A DNA stretch of 64,000 nucleotides, taken from Spirogloea muscicola (taxonomy: Eukaryota; Streptophyta; Zygnematophyceae; Spirogloeales; Spirogloeaceae). Positions 1-10,373 of this stretch are shown here, piece by piece. Every line of letters begins with the position of its first letter. Position 1 is the first letter of the stretch. Location: positions 123,318 to 187,317 of the forward strand of contig WELB01000148.1 of NCBI GenBank assembly GCA_009602725.1, in the 5' to 3' direction. The notes beneath the pieces are model-generated. The model had not been told where the DNA came from. It searched no databases and saw only the letters and a list, made by a program, of their open reading frames with translations. Position numbers and translations under genes: made by a program.

Positions 1-62
<62 letters not shown>
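1..62. other. Poly-A run at window edge, probable contig-end artefact
   Basis: Sixty-two consecutive A bases directly abut GC-rich coding sequence of the first gene. A second run of about 120 A bases precedes the large N gap at 59 kb in the same kind of GC-rich context, so both look like sequencing or gap-edge artefacts rather than biological poly-A. Confidence 0.6.
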
Positions 63-63
<1 letters not shown>

Positions 64-2274
64 GAGCCCGCCGATCGTTCTCGACGACGACGACGACGGC
101 GGCCGCCGCCGCGAGGAGGGCGGCGCTCGCCAGCTGGCGGCGGACGAGGAGCTCGCGCGGCGGCTGCAGGAGCAGTACGAGGCGGAGGAGCTGCTGGCCG
201 ACTCGGACGCCGAGGCTGCGGTGCGTTGCTCTGGTGGTCTGGGAAAGAGCAGCCGTTCCCAGAGTTGGGTGCTGGGTTCAACTCTCACGTCCTCGGTGTC
301 TTTGGCTGATTCTAGCGATGCTTAGTGAGCTGCCGCAGACCGATGCGGCTCTGGCGAGGACGCTCCAGGCGGAGGAGAACGCGCGAGCTTACGCCGCGGC
401 GCAGGAGGCGGCAGCAGCGGCGGGCATGGCCGGCGAGGCCGGAAATCAGGAACTGCCGGACGCCCTGTTTGACCACGTAAGCTCGCTGTGGCAGCGTGGC
501 GGCTGTGGGTTGGCAATTGCTGTCATGTGTGACTATGGATAACCCACAACGTTAATTGCAGTCGCATTGCCATTAGCTAAATAGTCATAGTAATCACTGC
601 CATCAGCCCAGTAGCCCGGTAAGCTGATCTAGCCGTTGTTGTGCTCGGCATGGGGCCAGACGACGAGGCCTGGCGGAGAGACGTCCGCCGGGGAGCGAGA
701 ACGGCAGCTTCGCCGCCAGGCCGCTCTGGCTGCGGCAGCTGCCGCCAGCCTCCGGCAGGGCCGCGGTGGCGAGGGGCCTCCGTATCGGGCCGCTCGGCGC
801 TTGCCACAGACAACCCGGCGGGGCGGCCGTGGTGGCAGCTGGGCTCGGAACGGCAGCCGCTTCAGGTCTGCTCCAGCAGATGCGGTCAATGTAACCCACT
901 CGTGATAGACCGAATAATTGATTTGATACGTACTTGAGCTCCAACTTCTCAACTTTAGCACCACAGAATATCAAACGAGGTCGACTCCAATAATTGCTAT
1001 TACTACGCAGGTGTGTCAATTATGTTTGGCTCCAGGAGTTCAAGCATTGCATGGATTGTGCTCCTAGCAAGAGTCTGGATGCCTCCTTCAAGGTGGGCTG
1101 GTTCTGACTGCACGACTGCAGTTGTGTATGCCAGGGCGTGGACGCCGTCCGCTGCAGCAGCCACAGCCGGCCATGAGGAGGCCGGTGACGGTGCCCGCAT
1201 GACATTCGTGCCGTCTATGACTATGGAACAGGCGAGGCGACATACACACGCCTGCACATTGACAGCCCTGCTGTACGAGTCATCTCTGCAGGGGATTGCT
1301 GAATGAGGATGTTTCCAGTCAGTCTGACCGCACGCATGGCGCGCACGGCGTGCAGCGCTTGGAGTTCCTGGCAGCCATGGAGGCAGCGGTGCGCCGCCAG
1401 CTGCCGCTAGCCATCCAGCTCGCAGCACTTGACCGCGACTTCAACGAGTCTGTCTGCCGGCTCCACTCCCGCCGCATGTGATGTGCAGCTTGGCATTGTC
1501 GCCACATCGTGCAGCAGGGCGCTCATGGACAGGCAGCGGCGTGGCGGCAGGGGCGATTACGAGATGCTCCTAGCGCTGGACGACGTTGGTGGACGCGGGG
1601 CCAGCGGCGGCGCGTCGCGGCGGGCAATAGAGAGCCTGCCTACCAACGTCGTCATGGTGCGTGAGCAGCGCGCAACCTCGCTTAAACTTGGTTAACTCTA
1701 TGCTTTCAATATATTAGTGTCTCAGAACCAGATTGTAGGATCTGCAATTTGGCAGCATTTGCCACGTTTGCCTTGTGGGGCCTAATCTGCTGGTTTGCTT
1801 GTGGAGTTAGTGGATTCTGCTTGACGTCTTCTGAAGGTGCGGCGGCGTCACTGCAATGGAACAGGCCCAGGACGCAACGGCTGCGGCATTAGAGCCCTGC
1901 CCAATCTGCCTCGACGTACCCTCCGCTGGCGAGGAGCTCCGTCGCCTGCCCTGCCTCCATGTCTTCCACCGCGAGGTTCGGCCTAGGTCCCTGACCCTCA
2001 GCCATGAACCCTGAGCCGTGAACCTGCTCCCTTCCTCCTCCCTCTCTCTCCCTCCCTGCGCCAGGCAGGTCCCAGAGGTCACAGCAACGATCCAAATGAC
2101 CATATTCTGGTTGCTGAGTAGCCGACACCAAACGTCCACCAGTCACGCCGCAGCTCCACAGTGACACTCGCACTCGGCAACCTCAGCGGCTACTGCGGCT
2201 CTCTCGCTGTGCAGTGTATCGATGACTGGCTGGGCCGCCAGGCGCTCTGCCCCATCTGCAAGGCACACATCTGA
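63..2274 (+). CDS. RING-H2 finger protein, probable E3 ubiquitin ligase (5' incomplete)
   Basis: The likely role is transfer of ubiquitin from an E2 enzyme to a substrate. The last two exons (about 1838-1975 and 2215-2274) encode a C-terminal RING-H2: CPIC, then a CLHVFH core, C-I-D-D-W-L, and a final CPIC pair, ending in KAHI and a TGA at 2272-2274. The intron at 1976-2214 lies between the second zinc histidine and the next cysteine. Upstream exons (about 63-220, 339-476, 650-865, 1300-1440, 1520-1656) encode Glu/Ala/Arg-rich, probably coiled or disordered sequence. The exon ending at 1656 carries [10 protein letters not shown] and ESLPT, motifs that commonly precede the RING in plant RING-H2 ligases. 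The first exon starts straight after the poly-A run, so the true start is missing. Family assignment is firm; the substrate is unknown and the middle exon borders are approximate. Confidence 0.85.
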
Positions 2275-2748
2275 ACGGCCAGCCAGCCGACCAGCCGCAT
2301 ATGCCCCGCCGAGATGGCGTGTCCAGTCATTATCTGTGCCTCGCGCAGTAAGTGCGAGCCGACGATTTGCAGTCCTGGGTCTGCAGTCCCCAGCTAACAG
2401 CCGGCGGTGCATGCCATAACGGCAGACCTTATCGGATTACATCAAGTCCAGTGCGACTAGGCGTGGCCCGACGCTCCACGCGACGCGGCTTTGCCTCGCA
2501 CATCAGCTCCCACGCGCGGCACCATGGCTGAGGTGCCAAGATGACGCGGCCGGCAGGCGGCCAGTTGGATGCAGCCATGGCGGCGCAATGAGGGTCTAAA
2601 GAGGGACAAAGGAGTCAGTGGGGATGGACGACACTAAATGGGCGGCGCAGCCATTAATTGGCAGAACCAGCAGCGGGCTCGTCAGCAGATCGCGTGGGAG
2701 CTTTGGCAATGGGCTCAGTGGCGGTGGCGGCGACAGCAGCGCCACTGT
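2275..2748. other. Convergent intergenic region
   Basis: This stretch separates the end of the + strand RING gene from the stop of the - strand membrane protein. It should hold both 3' ends. I see no coding exon, RNA gene or notable repeat. Confidence 0.6.
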
Positions 2749-3129
2749 CTAAGAGTTGGCGGCGAGCTGCGGGGCTGGTGCCGGCGGTGAGGGCGCAGCG
2801 GGCTTGGTGACACCAGCCTCGCTCTGGAACTTGTCAATGTAGAAGCTCAGTGGGGGGCCCGAGTAGGGCTCCTCGGCGCCGTATGGTGAGGGAGAGCCGA
2901 CGATGAACAGGATGGCGGCGGCACCCGCGACGAGCGCTACGGCGAGGAGCGCGACAATGGTGATGGTGCCGCCGGATCCAGATTGTGATGCGCCTGCGGT
3001 GTTGGTGCTGATGAGGCTGTCGGCCACGTACACGGTGGGCTGCAGCAGCAGTGGGGGCAGCGGCGGCACCGGCAGTGGCGCACAGGAAGTGATTGAGGCA
3101 TTGTGAGGCGGCATTGGCGATGGCGGCAA
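2749..3129 (-). CDS. Small single-span membrane protein, terminal exon(s)
   Basis: A reading frame on the - strand contains a Ser/Gly-rich linker, one clear hydrophobic helix (TITIVALLAVALVAGAAAIL) and a distinctive tail with PYSGPPLSFYIDKF, followed by a Pro/Ala-rich C-terminus. An acceptor (GCTGCTGCAG) near 3043 would make the exon start with PTVYVADSLI, so the sequence upstream of that to 3129 may be intron. A possible N-terminal exon with transit-peptide-like composition (Ala/Arg-rich, starting near 3777) lies upstream, but I could not join it. The tail looks like a conserved motif, and a plastid membrane location is an inference only. I do not recognise the family. Confidence 0.5.
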   Translation of the reverse strand: MPPSPMPPHNASITSCAPLPVPPLPPLLLQPTVYVADSLISTNTAGASQSGSGGTITIVALLAVALVAGAAAILFIVGSPSPYGAEEPYSGPPLSFYIDKFQSEAGVTKPAAPSPPAPAPQLAANS

Positions 3130-4715
3130 AGACAGTCGTGAGCAATGGCCAGGAGAAGCAAAGATAGAGGGAGGAAAAGGGGGAGGGGAGGGGGAATGAN
3201 TCGTAAACTAGCTATCAGGAAGCCCACCTAGTCAGACATATTGCGCTCTGTCACCCGCAACTCATCAAGAGCATTAAGGCAGCTTCTCTCACAAGGTTAG
3301 GGTGCGTCGCTGCTGGGAGAGGCAGGAATGTGCCAGTAGACAGGTCAACGCACGCGCACGGCAGAGGCGCTGGCGTTGGTTTGAGGCTGGCAGTCCGGGC
3401 CCCCTCGCATGCGAGGGGGGGAGCCGGCAGCGGCTCGCTCTGAGCTGCAAGCCGACACCTGCTCCGCACGATAAAGGAGGCAGAGCAGTAACGCCTGGGC
3501 TCGAGCTGCTGGGATGGTGGGGGTTTAGGCTTGTACTTCCAGACTCGTGAGGCTGGAAGACAGAGACAGCGGCAGCGGCACGCTCAAGGATCGACTGGGA
3601 CACACGACACCGCACAGAGCAGCAACAAGGAGGCCATTCATTCGAGTGTTGGCTCGCCGGGAAGCGCGCCAGACGGGAGCCCATGTCGTCCACGACGCTG
3701 CCGGCCCTGCGGCGCGGCCGCCGCTGAGCAGTCTCTACAGCTTGGCGGGGAGGGCCGCAGGCGGTCGCCGCGGCCATGGCGCGCCCAAGGCCAGCCCGGC
3801 CGCTCGGCCGAGCGGCAGCGGCGGCGCGGGCGGCGGCGGCGGCGGCCCGGTGACGGCGGCAGTCCTCAGCGGCCGCTTCTGTGGTAGGGTTTTCGGAAGG
3901 ATAGACTGCGGCTTTGGAAGGGTGCGGCTGCTGAAATGTACTGTGATTGTGATTATGATTATGATCATGAAGGCGGCAGTAAAAGCCGGCCGGGAGAAAT
4001 CGGGGCGGCGGGGACGGATAAATTCAGGGTAGGGAGCCGGAAAAAGGAAAATGAATATTACAAAAAAAGCCGGAAAGGAGGGGAAGGGTAGCTGGGGGCG
4101 GGGGCCACGCTGTCATCCACGCTGGCGGCCACGCGGGACGAGCATGCGCCACCGAGGACGCCACGTAGTCACGCTTCCGACGTGGCCCTTGACAGGTGAC
4201 TTCTTGCCCACGGCCGCCGCTGCTGCCTACGACGCGGCGGCGGCGGCGGCGGCGGCGGCGACGGCCATGGCGCCCGCCTTTGGCGGCGGCGGCTGCGGCG
4301 GCGGTGTGGGGTTGGGGCAAATCCGTGAACTAAAACAGCGGGGGTTAAATGAGGTTGCCTTCCACTAAGTAGCTCCGCCCGGTTGGGTTGCCGTGGATCG
4401 GGATAGCGGGCGCGCGGCCCCACGTTCGCCACGTGGCGCCTCCGCGCCTCACGGCTGCACGTGCAGGCTAAGTCCCCCCCATTAGTGGCCCTAGCAGCAG
4501 TTGGGTCGCAGTAATGGAAAGAGATCAGAGAAAACCATGAAGTATAGTACGAGAAGAAGGAAAACCCTTGTCCCTTGCAAGGTAATGTGAGGCAATGGCT
4601 GTGAGCGGCCAGCCCAACGGAGCAGATAAGGTCACGTTTCAGTGTTCTGTACATTCCTTTCAGCTGGCCTCTCGGACCCATCGCCGTAAATTAGAAAAGC
4701 TCTCTTCTTTTGAGG
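3130..4715. other. GC-rich, low-complexity region, possible unplaced 5' exons
   Basis: The stretch includes the single n near 3200, a GGC-rich run at about 3810-3850 and another at 4228-4310. Long frames exist on both strands but are biased Ala/Gly/Arg/Pro products of GC-rich DNA with no recognisable domain. The part nearest 3,530-3,780 on the - strand may hold the first exon of the small membrane protein. I cannot support a separate gene. Confidence 0.4.
4228..4311. repeat. (GGC)n trinucleotide tract
   Basis: Repeated GCG/GGC triplets, interrupted near 4265, in otherwise unassigned GC-rich DNA. Similar tracts mark the 5' ends of several genes in this window. Confidence 0.7.
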
Positions 4716-6007
4716 TCACAACGTAGGATCAGGGTCGAGGTCACACGGGAGGAGTTCCAAATATGGGCTTTCGAAGTGCCACAGAGGATGGTCGCTGAGC
4801 ATCCCCTCGTTAGCGGCCGCAAGTTGGTAACACAAGCAGTCCGAAAGTAGTTCTCCTGCCAATAGCCGGAGGTGCCAGCTAAATCCTTTGGTGGTTAATG
4901 CTAATGCATTATCTGAAGAAGCAGCTCTTCTCAAAAGGGGGCGAGGGCTGAAAAGCCAGCCCACAGAAGACAGAAGAAGGGTTGAGAGGTCATTCAATTG
5001 ATGTGTTTATTTCTGTCTCTTTGCCTTCAGAGCTGGTCGCAAGTAAGACGATGATGGACCGACTCAGATGAGTTGGGCAGCATATATGTGAGTGTCTAGC
5101 ACGACCTTGTGCACAGGATGAGCCTACACCGAGCAGTAAAGGAAGTCACTCTAGTGAGCGACAGCACCGAGCTTGGATACTACTAGCGGGTTGGATGAAT
5201 ATGGCCAATTGCCATCTAGGAGTGGCAGTGCAGCCTGACTTCTCGCATACTGCCATCGTGCTGCTAATATTATGTGCGTTGAGGAAGGTCATTAAGATAA
5301 TGAATTGATCCATTTTGCAAATTGAGGTGCACGTCTAGCTCTGGGCAACTTACACCATCTGCGAGCACAATGATGTGGTCGCAGGAGTACTCAGGAATGA
5401 AGTGTTTGGCTTGCCGGGCTAGTAGACCCACGGTTAGTGACACTGCCGGTCCTTTGGCAGTGTCGACAAACACTCGCTGAGATGAGTCACTTTTGGATGC
5501 ATGCTCTCTCCGCTTTTCTTCTCATATAGGATATCAAACGTTACTTTTGGCATGCTCTCCACTTTTAACTTGATATCAAACAACAGCCAAACGAAGCTAG
5601 CAAGGAAAACTTGCTCCGATTCTCAAAGACTAGGACACTTTGACCTCCAGATGAAGCCAGGAACCTGCGTTGAGCTCGTGCCAATGTGCACCTACAAGCA
5701 CGCTTGATTTTAGTACGCCTCGCATTAAATATTGCAGGCATCTGGCAATTTCTGGTCTGTTCCTATCTGCAGGTGAGTGGTTGCTGCATCCCCAGTCGTG
5801 TATGTCATCTTCAATGTCGACAGAGGTAGCCTTACTGCTGCAAACTAAAACCTCAATGATGACTCCAGTGTCAACCATTCTATTCAAGATCAAAGTAGGA
5901 TCTCTTTTGAGCGAATGAAAGGACCAGGCATTTGTAAAGAGCTGGGAGGCATCAGTGAGTCCTTAAGAACCCCTGTTCTTGCCTCATGCAGTGGTATTGA
6001 AGTATGA
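4716..6007. other. Intergenic region downstream of DHQS, with one hairpin-repeat copy
   Basis: No convincing coding exon. At about 4936-4965 there is a copy of the GGGCTG...CAGCCC hairpin repeat. At about 5496-5582 two imperfect direct copies of a roughly 45-bp unit sharing GCATGCTCTC and GATATCAAAC lie in tandem. Confidence 0.5.
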
Positions 6008-9000
6008 TCAGGTTGGCCTGCAAAAGTGCGCCAGCGTCTCATCAAGGGCGCTGGGATCAAAGTCCGCCGTGAAGACGCAGCTGCCCAGGGGGCCCTTCAG
6101 GAGAATCATGCGCAGCTGCCCATCAGCAACCTTCTTGTCCACCTGCAATTATGAAGCAATTATGAAGCAACAAACACTGTCATTGATGACTGCAATCAGC
6201 GACAGAATGTCTGTGATGTCTATGAAAGCAACACACAGACAAAATGCGGGACGGAGACTGTTCAGTATGCATGAGAGTGAGCTGAGTGAGGTCAATAACC
6301 CAACAACCACGTACGTAGCGACCATGCATCGACAATGTACCTCTACATATCTAGCATGACTGGTAGATGTCCAAGGCTTATTGCTCAGAAGGACAACTTA
6401 CAGCCATAAGCGACTTGAACTTGGGAGCATCCATGCCTTTGGGCGGCGTTATGGGGCACTGCGCCCTTGCCAAAAGGGTGCGTGTGCGCTCCACCAGCAA
6501 CTTGTCGATCCAGCCCAACCGGCAGGACATATCTGCTGCCATGACCTGCGATCAAAGAAGATACGACAGCAAAGAGGTGTAAACAGAATGCAATTTCCCC
6601 TTCACACCACATACTTTGAGCTGGTACTATGTGCAAGCATCCAAGCAACACTGTAAGTGGACAGAAGATGTACAACCAAGTCCTCACCATGCCTGCAGCG
6701 ACAGCTTCTCCATGCAGCCAATGCCCGTAGCCCATGCCAGTCTCAATCGCCTACGGACATTGTGTAGTGCAACAATTGCTCTCAGAGATGCTAACAACCA
6801 CCAACATTCACCGTACTGGAGGTTTGCTGGCCACCATGCATGATCTCTTGTGTTATCTACTGGAACTTACATTTAAGGAGACCTCATCTTATCGAGCTGC
6901 TGCTCTTGCATAACAGGAATTAGTGACCCCAGAGTAGTGTAATATGACTGATAATTTGTCATCTGGGTAGAAGTATCAGGAGCAAAGGAGAGGCTAATCA
7001 CATGGCCAAATGTGTGCCCAAGATTGAGCGTCGCCCGGAGGCCACCCTCCTTCTCGTCCGCTGACACGACCTCTGCCTTGTTCTCGCACGACCGTCTGAT
7101 TGCGTATGCCAGGGCCTCGGGGTCCCTGCGCTAAGTCGAGCCACGCACCTAGCATGCTTCAGCCTGCGCAGCTGCTGGCCATGTATTACCACATACTGAT
7201 TGGACAAAGTGCTCAGGAATGACTCAAAGAAGTGCTGGGTGGGCGGCATGCCTAGCTAGGAGGCGCTCCATGTTGGCTTCCTGCCACTCGAAGAAGGCGC
7301 CGTCGCGGATGAGGCCATACTTGACGACCTCGGCGACGCCAGACGCGAGCTCCCGGTCCGGCAACGTGTCCAGCGTCGCCGTGTCGACCAACACGCACTG
7401 TGGCTGGTAGAACGCGCCGATCATGTTCTTGCCCAGCGGGTGATTCACGCCCGTCTTGCCACCCACCGAAGAGTCCACCTGGCCAAAACACAGGACAGAG
7501 CTTACTTTCAGTAAGCCGTAAAAGTGTAATGTAGGTGTATAAATTTGATTCTGTGTTAAGATTTATTACGCATGCTTAGAAGACTCGGCCCCGCTGCTCC
7601 TCCCTCTCTGCTAGCCTGGACTGACCGCTAGAGCTGACATGCCCTTTAACTAATTACTCCATACAGCTAAGGACGACACAATGCCAGCACTTCTGAGCAA
7701 TTAAGCATGGTCAAGCCAAAGGATGCCATCATGCTCCACCTGCATGTTAGAAGCCGGTTAGTGCTTTCCAGAGATAACCAATTTCTTTGTGAGTAGACCC
7801 CAAAGATGGAAGCTTGACCTGACATTCGATTGCCGCTAACTTGCTGACGATGACGGCCGAGTGTGCGAGCCGACCTGCGCCATGAGCGTGGTGGGTATCT
7901 GGACAAAGTTGACGCCCCGCAGATAGCTCGCGGCAGCGAAGCCGGCCATGTCGCCGACGACGCCACCGCCCAGCGCCACGATCGTGCAGCGACGGTCCAT
8001 CCGGAAGCCTAGCGCCGCGTCGTAGACCTTCATCAGCGTCCCCTGCCGAATGACAGCCGCAAAGCGGCAAAGTCCGCAGCCGCAGCGGCAGGTAAGACCA
8101 GCGTCGCTGTACAAGTCGTGCAATGAGGGAGCCAGGACATATAGATTGTAAGCCCTGAGTAATGTAGTTTATGACCGTGGACTATGAAACCAGGTAGCCT
8201 GTTGCAGCAACAAGTCCTTGATGAAAGTTGACCTTAATAACTATCTGCTTCTTAAATTAAGCGGCTGCTAGCAGGAGCTGGGCGGGCGCACCAGGTCTTT
8301 GTACTCCTCGCCATCGGGGAGGATGACGTGGTGGATGTTGAGCGGCGATCGGGCTCCAGCCTGCAGAGCGGCGACGGTGCGGTCCAGATACAGCGGCGAC
8401 ACTGTTGTGTTGGTCACAATCAGAACCTGCTTCCCATGGATGTGCCTGCAGTGCCACGGACAAGCAATGACTCAACATCAGTTGTTTAGAGCTTTATCTC
8501 AAGGCTTCAGTGAGAGTTACCTGTCAAACATCAGCTTCTTGGGTCTGCAGTCTGGATGGAGGTATACGATTGTATCTTGTTTATGCCAAGCCAAGAGAAT
8601 TGGTCGCAATCTGATTCTTCCACTGACTGATGAGACGTGTGTATATAAGAACTGTGGAGCCCTGTGATCGCTCAGCTCAGAGGTACAGTTGAGGTCGTGG
8701 GTTACAGGACTAAGTTAGAGATCAGGGTGGCGGCGGAATTGTGGAGCCCTGTGATCGCTCAGCTCAGAGGTACAGTTGAGGTCGTGGGTTACAGGTCTAA
8801 GTTAGAGGTCAGGGTAAACCCTAAACCCTAAGAACTGAGGTACAATTGAGGTCGTGGGTTACAGGACTAAGTTAGAGGTCAGGGTAAACCCGAAACCCTA
8901 AGAACTGTGGAGCCCTGTGATCGCTCAGCTCAGAGGTACAGTTGAGGTCGTGGGTTACAGGACTAAGTTAGAGTCAGGGTAGCGGCGGAACTGTGGAGCC

Positions 9001-9870
9001 CTGTGATCGCTCAGCTCAGAGGTACAGTTGAGGTCGTGGGTTACAGGACTAAGTTAGAGGTCAGGGTGGCGGCCACCTGGCGAGCAGCTCGCCATGGTCC
9101 AGGATCCCAGCGCCGATGTAGATGGGGTAGCTGCGGTCGCCCAGCTCCACACTCACCACCGTCGTGTCGTCGCCGTCGAGAGGCGGCGCCCTGCGGGTCC
9201 AAAGGACAGCCACGATATGAGTTTAGGACTTGGATATGGACTTCGGCTGTAGGTTAAGAATGAGTGTGATTACAATGACACTGCCGGACCAGGATTGAAC
9301 ACCGGCGGCTGGGGGGAACGGCAAGCGCTGTCGCTCTCTGTGTGCATTAGGGGCAGGCTAATGGCTTCCGTGGTGGTGGTCTGGCTCCTCAGCTTAGCTT
9401 GTCAGATATGTATGTGCTCACTCGAGGACATTAGTGTCCCCAAGTAGCCAGCTCATTACCCCGTTACCGGGTCATTTGTAAGGCTAGAATTGGCCCCCCT
9501 TTCAGTTCCATGCGCACCGCGCGCCTTGTCTCTGTGAGGGAATGGGAATGGAATGTGCATCGAGTGATGGAGGGCCCGAGCGGCCAAGTACAGAGGCAAG
9601 CACATGGACAGACGTGCACCACCTGCTGCTAAGCTAACCCGCTCAGTAACCACGATTGTCAGCACGTCGAGGTCGCTAGCCGATGCCCAAAGGGGTTAGG
9701 GTTCAGGGGTTAGGGTCTAGGGTTTAGGGTTTAGGCAAGTGACGAGCCCCTGTGCCACCAGCTAAGGCTCGACCAGCTGAGCCTGGGCTTGCTGCGTCCA
9801 GGCTGACGCGGGAGGAGGGGGCCGGCGCTCACCGCCGCCGCTGCGGCGGAGCCTCGACGGCGGCCGCCGG
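6008..9870 (-). CDS. aroB: 3-dehydroquinate synthase, probably plastid-targeted
   Basis: Second step of the shikimate pathway: converts DAHP to 3-dehydroquinate using NAD and a divalent metal. Exons on the - strand, in reading order: a first exon ending at a GTGAGC donor near 9829 and cut by the n at 9871, then about 9190-9077, 8445-8292, 8042-7875, 7478-7252, 7125-7002, 6750-6688, 6545-6402 and 6142-6008 (TGA). All frames join. Family motifs: [99 protein letters not shown] and DKKVADG. The mature enzyme is about 375 residues and single-domain, as in plants and bacteria, not an AROM fusion. The Ala/Pro-rich first exon suits a transit peptide. The intron between 7252 and 7125 appears to use a GC donor. 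Intron 1 carries tandem and telomere-type repeats. Confidence 0.97.
8645..9070. repeat. Tandem repeat array in DHQS intron
   Basis: Four near-complete and one partial copies of a roughly 80-100-bp unit containing TGTGGAGCCCTGTGATCGC, AGGTACAGTTGAGGTCGTGG and GACTAAGTTAGAG. Some units end in CCCTAAACCCTAA-type telomeric sequence, others in AGGGTGGCGGC. The last unit runs directly into the donor side of the exon ending at 9077. Confidence 0.9.
9480..9665 (-). repeat. Interspersed repeat A, copy 1
   Basis: Shares with 14,390-14,600 and 20,085-20,290 an ordered set of blocks (GAGTG.TGGAGGGCC, AAGTA.A, CA.CACCTG, CTAAGC, CAGTAA/CAGCAACCAC). This copy is the most diverged and lies inside DHQS intron 1. 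Confidence 0.7.
9693..9735. repeat. Interstitial telomere-type repeat (TTTAGGG variants)
   Basis: Consecutive GGGTTAGGGTTCAGGGG, TTAGGGTCTAGGG and TTTAGGGTTTAGG units inside DHQS intron 1. Confidence 0.85.
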
Positions 9871-9871
9871 N

Positions 9872-10299
9872 ATGACACCATAAGCTCAATTCATAATTAT
9901 CACATTAGCTGCAACTATGTCTCGTGAGCATGCAAGAGCTACCAGCTCTTCAGAGCCGCATCATACCCTATCAATGGCTTCTACATGGGCGAGCACACTT
10001 CTTCCTCATCAGGGGTGACATTGATAGCCTGCGGCATGGGTGTACCACCACCCATTTGTCCCAGCAGATCCCTGCTGAGGGTGAAGGCAAAGCTAAATTA
10101 TCATTAATGATATCTTGCAACATCCGGCCACGGAGTAGGCTCCATTAGCATCCTTCTCATAAGAGACACTATAACTGAAGAAGCCCTGCCATCATAGTGA
10201 CAGGGAAGGCTATCATCATATTTATTGATCTAATTAAATTTTTTCCATTGTCAAAGGCAAGATGGGCGTGGGTGTTACACGAGCCTCACTTCAGCGATG

Positions 10300-10331
<32 letters not shown>

Positions 10332-10373
10332 CGCCGCCGCCGCAGGGCTGGCTGAACCCGGCGTCTCCTGCAG
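9872..10373. other. Short divergent region between DHQS and the LYC1-like gene
   Basis: This interval between head-to-head genes starts at the single n. It includes an AT-rich part (9,880-10,260) followed by a (GCC)n tract at about 10,298-10,345. It probably holds both promoters. No conserved box could be defined by eye. Confidence 0.4.

Noticed and set aside
3547-4032. 161-codon + strand frame
   Set aside because: Gly/Arg/Ala-rich product of GC-biased DNA ending in an ATTATGATTATG run; no recognisable domain or exon chain.
4169-4681. 170-codon - strand frame in the GC-rich region
   Set aside because: Mixed low-complexity Arg/Pro/Ser sequence with no domain, crossing a GGC tract; no supporting splice pattern or similarity.
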